Both the position numbers and the translations under genes were made by a program. Source: Bacillota bacterium (GTDB taxonomy: Bacteria > Bacillota > Clostridia > Lachnospirales > Lachnospiraceae). Taken from it: 23,139 nucleotides of DNA. Positions within the stretch are counted from its first letter, which is position 1; each line of letters opens with the position of its first letter. Shown here piece after piece: positions 14,715 through 22,724 of the stretch. The stretch spans positions 1 through 23,139 of the forward strand of contig JAEZRJ010000020.1 of the NCBI GenBank assembly GCA_023412855.1. Reading direction: 5' to 3'. The notes below the pieces were generated by a model. The model saw only the letters and a program-made list of their open reading frames with translations, made no database searches and was not told where the DNA came from.

Positions 14715-15940
14715 GTGAAAAAGGGAAGAGAAGGTTGAAAGAAAGGCGTTTTCAACTATTGATTTTGAATACGTCAAAGCGGAAATGGGGTATAAGAATG
14801 AAGAAAATACTGCTAAGTGCAGCGCTCGTATTAGCGCTTTCTTTTTTCATGGACAAGCCGGTTTATGCCGCAGAAGCTACAGTTGACTTTACGAATATGT
14901 GGGGAGAATACGGAATGGATGAAATATCCGATAACCTGGACCGTATACTGCCCAATTATGAATTTGATGTACACGAAGTCCTGTCCAGTATATTGCAGGG
15001 AGATATCTGGAACGCGATTAAACTGCTTTGGGATGGAGTAAAGGGGATGCTTTTTAATGAACTGTCCGGAATGAGAAATATTTTCGTATCCATTCTGATT
15101 CTAGGCATTATTTCGGCACTTTTTTCCAACTTCTCAGATATGTTCAAAAGCCATCAGATAGCGGATATCGGATTTTACTTTCTCTATTTATTACTGATGG
15201 CGGTGCTGATGAAATCGTTTTTAGCTGCGGCCGGAATTGCCTCTGAAGCGGTGGAAAATATCGTATTGTTCATCAAGATGTTCATTCCCACTTATTTCAT
15301 GGCTATCGGAGCGGCGACGGGAGCCGCAACGGCGGCAGCATATTACCAATTTACGTTATTTTTAGTATATGGAGTAGAAAAACTATTGTTATGTATTATG
15401 ATGCCCCTCATATACAGTTATGTGCTGATGGCCCTGATGAACGGCATATGGGCAGAGGAGCGTCTTACCCTTATGTTGGAATTTTTGAAAAAAGGAATTG
15501 TGCTGGGGCTTAAGGTGGCAATGGGGACAATCACGGGATTAAGTCTGTTCCAATCAATGATAACACCTGTTATAGATTCTCTTAGGACGACAGCAGTGAA
15601 GAAAGCGGTATCCGCCATACCGGGAATCGGGAATCTTGCGGAGGGGGTAACAGAAATGCTCATTGGTTCGGCAGTATTAATAAAAAACAGCATCGGCATT
15701 CTCATGCTGCTTCTGCTCCTTGCAATCTGCCTTATTCCTTTAGCGAAGCTGTTTGTTATAGCCTGCATTATGAAAGGGAGTGCGGCGTTAGTAGGAATCG
15801 TAAGCGATAAGAGAATTACAGGATGTACAGACAGGGTGGGGGACGGAAGTCTATTGCTGTTTCGCACGACGTTTACGTCTGTGGCGCTGTTTATCATTAC
15901 AATAGCAATTGTTGCATATACGACAGGTAAGGGGATGTAG
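14711..15940 (+). CDS. spoIIIAE: Stage III sporulation protein AE
   Basis: SpoIIIAE is a large multi-pass membrane protein of the mother-cell channel complex. Two starts are possible. ATG 14711 overlaps the spoIIIAD stop as ATGA and has GGAG eight bases upstream (409 residues). ATG 14798 would begin directly with a signal peptide, MKKILLSAALVLALSFFM, cleaved after VYA, but has only a weak GGGG upstream (380 residues). Translation signals favour 14711; protein architecture favours 14798. After the signal come the DILDRI-like region NLDRILPNYEFDVHEVLSSIL and about six to seven membrane segments, with VSILILGIISALFSNFSDMF, MFIPTYFMAIGAATGAATAAAYY and CLIPLAKLFVIACIMKG. The family identity is firm. 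Confidence 0.93.
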   Translation: MSEKGKRRLKERRFQLLILNTSKRKWGIRMKKILLSAALVLALSFFMDKPVYAAEATVDFTNMWGEYGMDEISDNLDRILPNYEFDVHEVLSSILQGDIWNAIKLLWDGVKGMLFNELSGMRNIFVSILILGIISALFSNFSDMFKSHQIADIGFYFLYLLLMAVLMKSFLAAAGIASEAVENIVLFIKMFIPTYFMAIGAATGAATAAAYYQFTLFLVYGVEKLLLCIMMPLIYSYVLMALMNGIWAEERLTLMLEFLKKGIVLGLKVAMGTITGLSLFQSMITPVIDSLRTTAVKKAVSAIPGIGNLAEGVTEMLIGSAVLIKNSIGILMLLLLLAICLIPLAKLFVIACIMKGSAALVGIVSDKRITGCTDRVGDGSLLLFRTTFTSVALFIITIAIVAYTTGKGM

Positions 15941-15942
15941 CT

Positions 15943-16611
15943 GTGGGATATTCTTTTTTGGAATTCATGAAACGGATAGGAATTTTTATTATATGTGCGC
16001 AGAGTATTCTGCACTTTGCAGCGGAGAAATCCTATGAAAAGTATATCAAAGTTTTGGTTGGCATCATGATATTGGCACAGTTCGTTGTTCCGGTAAGGGC
16101 ATTGCTTTTAGGGGCGGACAAAGGAGAAATATGGTCGGCTGTAGAGGAATTTCAGAGGGAAATGGATATGGCGATGGAAGATGTCGGAGTGGTATATGAA
16201 AAAGAGGAAGACGGGAAACTTACACAGGCCCTTGAAGAAGAAATCAAAGAGAATCTGGCAGAGATCGCAGGAAACTATGGATATGGGGTAAGTGAGGTTT
16301 TTTTATATGAAGAGCCGCCTAAACTTACTGTAAAGGTATTTCGGGAAAAAAACGGATATGAAGGAACTGCCGGCAGAGAGGAAGAGGGGGGTTATGGCAT
16401 CAATAAGGTAGATGAGGTGAAGATTGATGTGAAAGTATCGTCCTCCCTTTCGGAAGAAAAAGGAACATATCCGGATGGAGCTAAAAAAGAAGCGGAGGGA
16501 TATTATATAAACGGAACCGGAGAAGATGCAGAAGAAATAACAGAAATGAAAAAAGAATTCTGCACCCGTTTGGGAACGGATGAATCATACGTGGAAATAA
16601 TCGTAAAATAG
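15943..16611 (+). CDS. spoIIIAF: Stage III sporulation protein AF
   Basis: SpoIIIAF is a membrane protein of the channel with two N-terminal helices and a soluble ring-like domain. The 222-residue protein starts with GTG two bases after the spoIIIAE stop and has ribosome-site-like AAGGGGA inside the spoIIIAE end. Hydrophobic segments span about residues 11-28 and 34-56 (IKVLVGIMILAQFVVPVRALL). The long acidic soluble part ends in CTRLGTDESYVEIIVK, comparable to the SpoIIIAF C-terminus. It is slightly longer than the Bacillus protein because of a Glu/Gly-rich stretch in the middle. Confidence 0.9.
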   Translation: MGYSFLEFMKRIGIFIICAQSILHFAAEKSYEKYIKVLVGIMILAQFVVPVRALLLGADKGEIWSAVEEFQREMDMAMEDVGVVYEKEEDGKLTQALEEEIKENLAEIAGNYGYGVSEVFLYEEPPKLTVKVFREKNGYEGTAGREEEGGYGINKVDEVKIDVKVSSSLSEEKGTYPDGAKKEAEGYYINGTGEDAEEITEMKKEFCTRLGTDESYVEIIVK

Positions 16612-16620
16612 GAGGCTCTT

Positions 16621-17292
16621 GTGGAAGAAGAAAAAAAAATCGGCATATGGAAAAAAATTAAAGAAGGAAAAAAGCCGGGGAAGGATCAGTTCGTTATTTT
16701 CATCCTTGTAGGAATATTGCTCATCATCATTGCACTTCCTACTTCCCAGACCTCGGAAAAAAATTCTAAGGACTCCGGAATATGGAGCATGGATTCGGAT
16801 AAAATGAAAATAACGCAGAATGCGGGTTCGGAAGAAAATAAAAACAGCGAAGAAATATATGCCCCGGCATCCATAAACGGAGACGCCGAGGCATATGAGC
16901 AATATATGGAGAATAAATTAGAACAGGTGATTTCCTCAATGGAGGGGGCTGGAAAGGTAAAGGTAGCGATAACGGCGGGTACATCGAAAGAGGCTGTCGT
17001 AGAGAAAGATCTTCCTGAGACGAAGAGTACTACGACGGAAAGCGATGCGGGGGGCGGAAGCAGAAATATAGAAGAATCTGACATTCAGGAAGAAACGGTA
17101 TATGTGAAAGAAAGTGACGGAAGCAGCACACCTTATGTGGTGAAAACCTTGCAGCCCGAAATAGAAGGCGTAGTAGTCGTAGTTCAGGGAGGTGACAAAC
17201 CTGAAGTAAGGAAAAATATTACTGAAGCAATTGTGGCATTATTTGATATAGAGCCACATAAAATTAAAATAATCAAAATGAAATCCGAATAA
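16621..17292 (+). CDS. spoIIIAG: Stage III sporulation protein AG
   Basis: SpoIIIAG forms a large ring in the space between mother cell and forespore membranes, related to the secretin/YscJ ring-building fold. The 223-residue protein starts with GTG, five bases after a perfect AGGAGG. A basic cytoplasmic start is followed by one membrane helix (about 24-42, FVIFILVGILLIIIALPTS). The soluble domain has MENKLEQVISSMEGAGKVKVAITAG and ends with EGVVVVVQGGDKPEVRKNITEAIVALFDIEPHKIKI, all SpoIIIAG hallmarks. Low-complexity Ser/Glu/Thr segments lie between the core strands. Confidence 0.95.
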   Translation: MEEEKKIGIWKKIKEGKKPGKDQFVIFILVGILLIIIALPTSQTSEKNSKDSGIWSMDSDKMKITQNAGSEENKNSEEIYAPASINGDAEAYEQYMENKLEQVISSMEGAGKVKVAITAGTSKEAVVEKDLPETKSTTTESDAGGGSRNIEESDIQEETVYVKESDGSSTPYVVKTLQPEIEGVVVVVQGGDKPEVRKNITEAIVALFDIEPHKIKIIKMKSE

Positions 17293-17323
17293 GGAAACCG
17301 AATAAAGAAAAGGGGAGAATCGC

Positions 17324-18067
17324 GTGAAAAATATGCTTAAAAAGAACCAGATTATGATTACTGCACTTGCAATTATGATTGCAGTTGCAGGATACCTGAA
17401 TTTTGCAGGTACAAAGGTTACACAAGAGGATATCATGACAGTAGAAAGCGACACGGTGGTCAGCGACGATAACGGTTTGAATGCAGATAGCACCGACTCC
17501 GGTACAGTGGATAATGATGTTGCTTCACTCTTCGATATTTCCGATGAAGATGCGGCTTTGGATTCCGCCTATGGAGATATTGAAAGCCTCGATTCCGATG
17601 GGGGTGTAGTTGTTTCTGATTATCTCGATGAAGGAATGGCTGAGAACGTGAATGAAACTACTCCTGCAGATAGCGGAGTGCCTGGTGAAGCTGTATTTAC
17701 CTCCACCTCCAGCACGAGCTCGCTTTCCGGAGCTAAGCTGTTAAAGGAACAGACAAGAGCAAAGAATAAAGAAACGTTATTGGAAATTATCAACAACGCT
17801 AATATTACCGAAAGCCAGAAACAGGAAGCTGTTGATAATATGATCGCCCTTACGGATATTGCGGAAAAAGAGACGTCCGCAGAGATCCTGTTGGAAGCAA
17901 AAGGCTTTTCCGATGTAGTAGTAAGCATCAGCAGCACTGGTGTGGACGTAGTAGTGAATGCGACGGAGCTGTCAGAAGCACAGCGCGCTCAGATCGAAGA
18001 TATCATCATCCGCAAAACCGGAGTAGCGCCTGAAACGATTATTATAAGCACGACTGCGGCAGAATAA
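17324..18067 (+). CDS. spoIIIAH: Stage III sporulation protein AH
   Basis: SpoIIIAH is the mother-cell partner of forespore SpoIIQ (or its clostridial counterpart) and completes the channel. The 247-residue protein has an N-terminal anchor (KNQIMITALAIMIAVAGYLNF). A long acidic Asp/Ser-rich linker follows (about 38-125). The ring-building domain (about 135-245) has KEQTRAKNKETLLEIINNANI, EILLEAKGFSDVVVSI and VVVNATELSEAQRAQIEDI. GTG 17324 lies six bases after GGGGAG; an in-frame ATG nine bases later is the alternative. It ends the spoIIIA operon, but no clear terminator was found behind it. Confidence 0.95.
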   Translation: MKNMLKKNQIMITALAIMIAVAGYLNFAGTKVTQEDIMTVESDTVVSDDNGLNADSTDSGTVDNDVASLFDISDEDAALDSAYGDIESLDSDGGVVVSDYLDEGMAENVNETTPADSGVPGEAVFTSTSSTSSLSGAKLLKEQTRAKNKETLLEIINNANITESQKQEAVDNMIALTDIAEKETSAEILLEAKGFSDVVVSISSTGVDVVVNATELSEAQRAQIEDIIIRKTGVAPETIIISTTAAE

Positions 18068-18135
18068 GGAATGAAAAAAGAAGTGAAAATAAGAAAATAA
18101 CCTTACGTCTGCAAAAGAGTTTTATACAAAAATAT

Positions 18136-18169
18136 AAGAGTTTATTTGAGTGAAAAGATGTGCTATAAT
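18136..18169 (+). promoter_or_regulatory. Extended -10 promoter for deoB
   Basis: TGCTATAAT (18161-18169) is an extended -10 (TGnTATAAT); the -35 region (TTTATT, 18141-18146, 17 bp away) is weak, which is usual for this class. An AAGAGTTTAT direct repeat (18115-18125 and 18136-18145) sits just upstream and could bind a regulator. Confidence 0.6.
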
Positions 18170-18244
18170 ATGTAACGCTAGTCAGTAAGTGAAACGTGTC
18201 CGGCAGAGGATGCGCCATGCGAAGAGAAGCAGAGAGGTGTACTT

Positions 18245-19396
18245 ATGAAACGTATATTTTTAATTGTACTCGATAGTGTAGGAATTGGAGAGATGGAGGA
18301 TGCGAAGGAATATGGGGATGAAGGAACCAATACCCTGTCTTCTGCCGCATCCAGTCCTTATTTTTCTATGCCTAATATGAAAGGCTTAGGATTATTCAAT
18401 ATAGACGGAGTTACCTGTGGGGAGAAAACGCAGAAGCAGACGGCCACAATCGCCCGCATGAAAGAGGCTTCCAAGGGAAAGGATACGACAATCGGACATT
18501 GGGAAATTGCAGGAGTTCTATCGAAGGAACCGCTTCCTACTTATCCGGATGGATTTCCGAAGGAGGTCATCGATGAATTTATAGCTCTGACGGGAAGGGA
18601 AATACTATGTAACAAACCCTATTCAGGTACGGAGGTAATCAAAGATTATGGCGATGAGCATGTGAAAACCGGAAAGCTCATCGTATATACTTCTGCGGAC
18701 AGCGTATTTCAAATTGCCGCCCATGAAGATGTTGTGCCTCTCGATACCCTATATGAATACTGCGCTATGGCAAGAAAGCTGCTTGCCGGAAAGCACGGGG
18801 TGGGAAGAGTAATAGCCAGACCTTTTGCGGGCACCAGCGGCAATTATGTGCGCACTTCGGGAAGACATGATTATTCCTTACAGCCGCCTTCTGTTACCAT
18901 GCTGGATCAGCTAAAAGAGGAAGGCAGAGATGTCATCGCTGTAGGAAAAATAAACGATATTTTTGCAGGAAAAGGAATTACGGAATTCACTTATACAAAA
19001 AGCAATGAAGACGGAATTGATAAGACGCTGGAAATGATGGAAAAAGATTTTTGTGGACTGTGCTTTATCAATCTGGTAGACTACGATATGCTGTACGGAC
19101 ATAGGAACGACATCGATGGCTACGCGAAGGCTCTTACCTACTTCGATACGAGGCTGCCGGAGATTCTTGGAAAAATGGGGCCTGAGGATGTGCTTATGAT
19201 TACGGCAGATCACGGATGCGACCCAGGCTATACAGTATCGACGGATCATTCCAGGGAGCACACACCGTTTCTTATGTACGGAAAAAATATAGAACCGAAG
19301 AATCTGGGTACGAGAGACACCTTTGCGGATATTGGCGCAACGGTGCTAGATTATTTTGAAATAGAGCCTCAGTTTGACGGAAAAACGATGCTGTAA
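18245..19396 (+). CDS. deoB: Phosphopentomutase
   Basis: DeoB interconverts (deoxy)ribose 1-phosphate and 5-phosphate, linking nucleoside phosphorolysis to the pentose phosphate and deoxyribose aldolase routes. The 383-residue alkaline-phosphatase-fold enzyme has the N-terminal metal-binding IVLDSVGIGEM (Asp10). It also has DTTIGHWEIAG (80-90), which holds the phosphorylated threonine, and YTSADSVFQIAAHED. The second metal cluster is NLVDYDMLYGHRND and ADHGCDPGYTVSTDHSREHTP. The ribosome site GAGAGGTG precedes the ATG. Its stop codon lies inside the left direct repeat of the inserted element; without the insertion prfC would start about 24 bases later, so the two probably formed one operon. 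No other deo gene is in the window. Confidence 0.97.
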   Translation: MKRIFLIVLDSVGIGEMEDAKEYGDEGTNTLSSAASSPYFSMPNMKGLGLFNIDGVTCGEKTQKQTATIARMKEASKGKDTTIGHWEIAGVLSKEPLPTYPDGFPKEVIDEFIALTGREILCNKPYSGTEVIKDYGDEHVKTGKLIVYTSADSVFQIAAHEDVVPLDTLYEYCAMARKLLAGKHGVGRVIARPFAGTSGNYVRTSGRHDYSLQPPSVTMLDQLKEEGRDVIAVGKINDIFAGKGITEFTYTKSNEDGIDKTLEMMEKDFCGLCFINLVDYDMLYGHRNDIDGYAKALTYFDTRLPEILGKMGPEDVLMITADHGCDPGYTVSTDHSREHTPFLMYGKNIEPKNLGTRDTFADIGATVLDYFEIEPQFDGKTML

Positions 19397-19401
19397 AAGA
19401 G

Positions 19402-19549
19402 TTACTGTTCACACAGTAGCTTAATACTTGCTGTTAAGCTGCGTAAGAACGTGATTCAAGAGATGATTTCTGCTTCGCGGAGCGAATTTACATGCAAAAA
19501 GTTTGCATTGCAGAACATCATGCGTTGCGGTGAACGGAGTAAACAGTAA
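19402..19549 (+). mobile_element. MITE-like element, copy 1 (between deoB and prfC)
   Basis: This 148-bp non-coding element starts TTACTGTTCAC and ends AACAGTAA. The host sequence is duplicated around it: TGTAAAAGAG (19392-19401) and CGTAAAAGAG (19550-19559) match at 9 of 10 bases; counted with one extra TIR base, GTAAAAGA is a perfect 8-bp repeat. Inside are a hairpin with arms near 19416 and 19437 (GCTTAA/TTAAGC), a core identical to copy 2 (19442-19487), and an ATGCAAA/TTTGCAT hairpin (about 19491-19507). It has no ORF of its own, so mobility must come from a transposase elsewhere. Its 3' end makes a false upstream extension of the prfC frame. Confidence 0.85.
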
Positions 19550-19577
19550 CGTAAAAGAGAAACAGGAGGATAAAAAT

Positions 19578-21170
19578 GTGAGCAACTATGCAGAGGAAAT
19601 AAACAAGCGGAGGACTTTTGCGATTATTTCGCATCCCGATGCGGGAAAGACCACTTTGACGGAGAAATTCCTGCTCTATGGAGGAGCCATCAATCTGGCC
19701 GGAAGCGTAAAGGGAAAGGCTACCGCCAGACATGCGGTTTCCGACTGGATGGAGATAGAAAAGGAGAGAGGTATTTCTGTTACTTCCAGCGTTCTGCAAT
19801 TCGGATATGACGGATATTGTATTAATATATTGGATACCCCGGGACATCAAGATTTTTCCGAGGACACTTATCGTACCTTGATGGCGGCGGATTCGGCAGT
19901 TATGGTCATCGACGCTTCCAAGGGTGTGGAGGCTCAGACGAGAAAGCTCTTTAAGGTATGTGTCATGCGGAAGATTCCCATCTTTACCTTTATCAATAAA
20001 ATGGACAGAGATGCGGGCGATATGTTTGAGCTTTTGGACGAAATAGAGCGGGAACTCGGTATTGCCACATGTCCTGTCAACTGGCCCATAGGCTCCGGTA
20101 AGAACTTTAAAGGCGTTTATGACAGAGAAGAAAAAAGCGTGGTCATGTATACGGATACGCAAAAAGGAACGAAGGAAGGGGAGACTACAGTAATCCCTAT
20201 TGAGGAAAAGGACGAGCTTTCCAAATATATCGGAGAGGATTTGAAGGCGCAGTTTTTGGAGGAAGTTGAGCTTTTAGACGGAGCCAGTGCGGAATTTGAC
20301 ATGGAAGTAGTGCAGGCCGGTGAATTGACTCCTGTATTTTTTGGCTCTGCCCTGACAAACTTCGGCGTGGAAATATTTTTGCAGCATTTCCTTAAGATGA
20401 CGACTACACCACTTCCCAGGAAAGCGGATATAGGCTTGATACACCCGGTAGAGAACGACTTTTCAGCGTTTGTATTCAAGATTCAGGCGAATATGAACAA
20501 GGCCCACCGGGATAGAATCGCATTCATGAGGATTTGTTCCGGGAAATACGAAGCCAGCATGGAAGTGAAGCACATTCAGGGTGGGAAGACCATGCGACTG
20601 TCTCAGCCGCAGCAGATTATGGCAAGCGAGAGGAAGATATTGGACGAGGCATACGCAGGGGATATTATCGGAGTGTTCGATCCGGGAATTTTCTCCATTG
20701 GAGATACGCTATGCATGCCTAAGGAACAATTTCAGTATGAAGGAATCCCGACCTTTGCGCCGGAGCATTTCGCGCGGGTGCGTCAGATGGATACGATGAA
20801 GCGCAAGCAGTTCGTAAAGGGTATTACACAGATTGCGCAGGAAGGCGCGATTCAGATTTTTCAGGAGTTCAATACCGGTATGGAGGAAATCGTAGTAGGC
20901 GTGGTAGGTGTGTTGCAGTTCGAGGTTTTAAAATACCGGTTGGAAAACGAATATAATGTAGAAATAAGACTTGAGAATCTGCCATACGAATACATTCGCT
21001 GGGTGGAGAATAAAGATATCGATATGGTAAAGCTGACGGGGACCTCCGATATGAAAAAGGTGAAGGATATGAAGGGGAACCCCTTACTTCTTTTCATCAA
21101 TCAATGGAGTATCGGTATGACACTCGACAGAAATGAAGGATTAATATTATCTGAATTTGGACGTGATTAA
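19578..21170 (+). CDS. prfC: Peptide chain release factor 3
   Basis: RF3 is the GTPase that removes RF1/RF2 from the ribosome after peptide release. The 530-residue protein has the G motifs SHPDAGKTT (18-26), ERGISVTSS, DTPGHQDF and NKMDRDAGD. It also has RF3 features that separate it from EF-G: FLLYGGAINLAGSVKGKATARHAVSDWMEIEKE and the C-terminal VGVVGVLQFEVLKYRLENEYNVE. Length matches the family. The start is GTG 19578, eight bases after AGGAGG (19564-19569); the frame runs back to 19503 inside the mobile element, but that part is not RF3. The ATG at 19576 overlaps this GTG in another frame and stops at once. The gene was probably cotranscribed with deoB before the insertion and runs directly into the lipoprotein gene. 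Confidence 0.96.
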   Translation: MSNYAEEINKRRTFAIISHPDAGKTTLTEKFLLYGGAINLAGSVKGKATARHAVSDWMEIEKERGISVTSSVLQFGYDGYCINILDTPGHQDFSEDTYRTLMAADSAVMVIDASKGVEAQTRKLFKVCVMRKIPIFTFINKMDRDAGDMFELLDEIERELGIATCPVNWPIGSGKNFKGVYDREEKSVVMYTDTQKGTKEGETTVIPIEEKDELSKYIGEDLKAQFLEEVELLDGASAEFDMEVVQAGELTPVFFGSALTNFGVEIFLQHFLKMTTTPLPRKADIGLIHPVENDFSAFVFKIQANMNKAHRDRIAFMRICSGKYEASMEVKHIQGGKTMRLSQPQQIMASERKILDEAYAGDIIGVFDPGIFSIGDTLCMPKEQFQYEGIPTFAPEHFARVRQMDTMKRKQFVKGITQIAQEGAIQIFQEFNTGMEEIVVGVVGVLQFEVLKYRLENEYNVEIRLENLPYEYIRWVENKDIDMVKLTGTSDMKKVKDMKGNPLLLFINQWSIGMTLDRNEGLILSEFGRD

Positions 21171-22454
21171 ATGATGAAAAAAAATCGGATTGCCTTTTTA
21201 CTAGTATTTCTTCTGCTTATGGGGTGCGCTCCGGAAGTGAAATCGCCCGAAAAGCTGCCAATAACGATGGCCGAAGAAAAAAGTGCGGAAGAAAATGAGT
21301 ATGGAACACTTACGGAAGAGACAAATGAGGAGGGGGAGGAAGCTTCCCGGACATTAGGAGAGTCGGAGAAGAACGACGATACGGTTCGAGCCGCTCTTGG
21401 CCTTACAGAGGAAGAGTTGCCGAGGCTTCTTGACGCACAAAAGGGAAATTACAATTTTGAAAGGCTTACCGAAGAAGAGCAAATCGTTTATGCAGAAATA
21501 TTTCAGGTGCTTTCCGGCTGGGGAGAAGATGTGCTTATTTCCAGCATGGATACTAACAGCATAGATAAGGTGTTTCAGTGTGTCTTAAACGACCATCCTG
21601 AGATTTTCTATGTGGATGGTTACACTTTTACCAAATACACGCTGGGCGAAGAACTGAAAAAGATTACGTTTACCGGAACCTATCACATCGATGAGGAAGA
21701 GGCGAAGCGCAGACAGAAGCTTATTGATGTTTATGTGGAAAAATGTCTTGCCGGACTTCCGGCGGGTGCGGATGCATATGAGAAAGTGAAGTATATTTAT
21801 GAATATATCATAAGCACCACCGAATATAACTCTCAGGCCGCCGATAATCAAAATATTTGTTCCGTTTTTTTGTACGGGGAGTCTGTATGTCAGGGATATG
21901 CGAAGGCAATGCAGTATCTGTTAGGACGTCTGGATATTTTTTCGACGCTGGTAATCGGAAGGGTATCCGATGGAGAAGGCCATGCGTGGAATCTGGTAAT
22001 GATAGACGGAAATTATTATTACGTGGACCCCACATGGGGAGACGCTTCTTATCAGATGGAGGAAGCCCAGGATGATACGGGATATGAGAAAGAGCATCTG
22101 CCGACCATCAATTACGATTACCTGTGTGTTACTACCGAACAGCTGGGTAAGACCCATACCATAGAAAATGTGGTAGCGCTGCCGGAATGTAATTCCATGC
22201 TGGCGAATTATTACGTGCGGGAAGGAGCTTATTTTTCTTCTGTGGATAGGGACAAGCTTAAGGAGCTCTTTATAAAGGAATACGAAGAAGGGAGCACTTA
22301 TGTTACATTAAAGTGCAGCGATGCTTCTGTGTATAAGGAGATGGAGGCGGCTTTAATCGAAGAGCAGGAAATTTTCGGGTATCTGGACAGCCCGGACGGA
22401 GTTATCGCCTATGCGGACAACGAAGAACAGTTAAGCCTAAGCTTCTGGCTGTAA
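21171..22454 (+). CDS. Transglutaminase-like lipoprotein
   Basis: This is a predicted membrane-anchored exported protein with a papain-like transglutaminase/protease domain. The 427-residue sequence opens with a lipoprotein signal, IAFLLVFLLLMGC, with lipobox Cys19, then an acidic Glu/Thr-rich linker. The catalytic core has ESVCQGYAKAMQYLL (Cys240), GEGHAWNLVMIDG (His271) and YYVDPTWGD (Asp286), an intact Cys-His-Asp triad. Related proteins occur widely on the surface of Clostridia; substrates are mostly unknown and may be surface or cell-wall proteins. The ATG abuts the prfC stop codon, so translation is probably coupled; the ribosome site is weak (GGACGTGA). The second mobile element follows within ten bases of its stop. 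Domain call is firm; function is not. Confidence 0.88.
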   Translation: MMKKNRIAFLLVFLLLMGCAPEVKSPEKLPITMAEEKSAEENEYGTLTEETNEEGEEASRTLGESEKNDDTVRAALGLTEEELPRLLDAQKGNYNFERLTEEEQIVYAEIFQVLSGWGEDVLISSMDTNSIDKVFQCVLNDHPEIFYVDGYTFTKYTLGEELKKITFTGTYHIDEEEAKRRQKLIDVYVEKCLAGLPAGADAYEKVKYIYEYIISTTEYNSQAADNQNICSVFLYGESVCQGYAKAMQYLLGRLDIFSTLVIGRVSDGEGHAWNLVMIDGNYYYVDPTWGDASYQMEEAQDDTGYEKEHLPTINYDYLCVTTEQLGKTHTIENVVALPECNSMLANYYVREGAYFSSVDRDKLKELFIKEYEEGSTYVTLKCSDASVYKEMEAALIEEQEIFGYLDSPDGVIAYADNEEQLSLSFWL

Positions 22455-22464
22455 CATACTTGCA

Positions 22465-22611
22465 TTACTGTTCATTCTGTTATCAGCAATGCATTATGTC
22501 TGCAATGCAAAAAATTGCATGTAAGATTCGCTCCGCGAAGCAGAAATCATCTCTTGAATCACGTTCTTACGTCGTTTAACAGCAAGTGTTAAGCGGCTGT
22601 GTGAACAGTAA
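22465..22611 (-). mobile_element. MITE-like element, copy 2 (inverted, before asp23)
   Basis: This 147-bp element is the reverse-complement relative of the copy at 19402. Its ends are TTACTGTTCA and TGAACAGTAA, a 10-bp perfect inverted repeat. It is flanked by CATACTTGCA (22455-22464) and CATTCTTGCA (22612-22621), 9 of 10 identical, a target duplication. A 46-bp core (22526-22571) is identical to copy 1; the outer parts have diverged but keep both internal hairpins. No ORF is present. It sits directly after the lipoprotein stop and upstream of the Asp23 gene, so it may influence read-through. Confidence 0.85.
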
Positions 22612-22671
22612 CATTCTTGCAGTTATACTCGTCTGCCTCGAAAGAAAGGTCTATGCAAAAGCCGTAAATTT

Positions 22672-22680
22672 TGGTATATT
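22672..22680 (+). promoter_or_regulatory. Possible extended -10 promoter before the Asp23 gene
   Basis: TGGTATATT fits the TGnTATAAT pattern with one mismatch, 45 bp before the likely start. No good -35 box is seen. It is the best candidate in the 113 bp between the mobile element and the gene. Confidence 0.3.
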
Positions 22681-22724
22681 ATACAAATAGATATAGTTAG
22701 ATGGTTATGAGAAAGGCAGGGTTA

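Noticed and set aside
15418..16014. 198-codon open frame on the - strand across the spoIIIAE/AF junction
   Set aside because: Antisense shadow of two well-identified sporulation genes; no credible product or ribosome site.
19503..19577. N-terminal extension of prfC to the TTG at 19503
   Set aside because: The extra codons lie inside the mobile element and its flank, match nothing in RF3, and the GTG at 19578 has an ideal AGGAGG.
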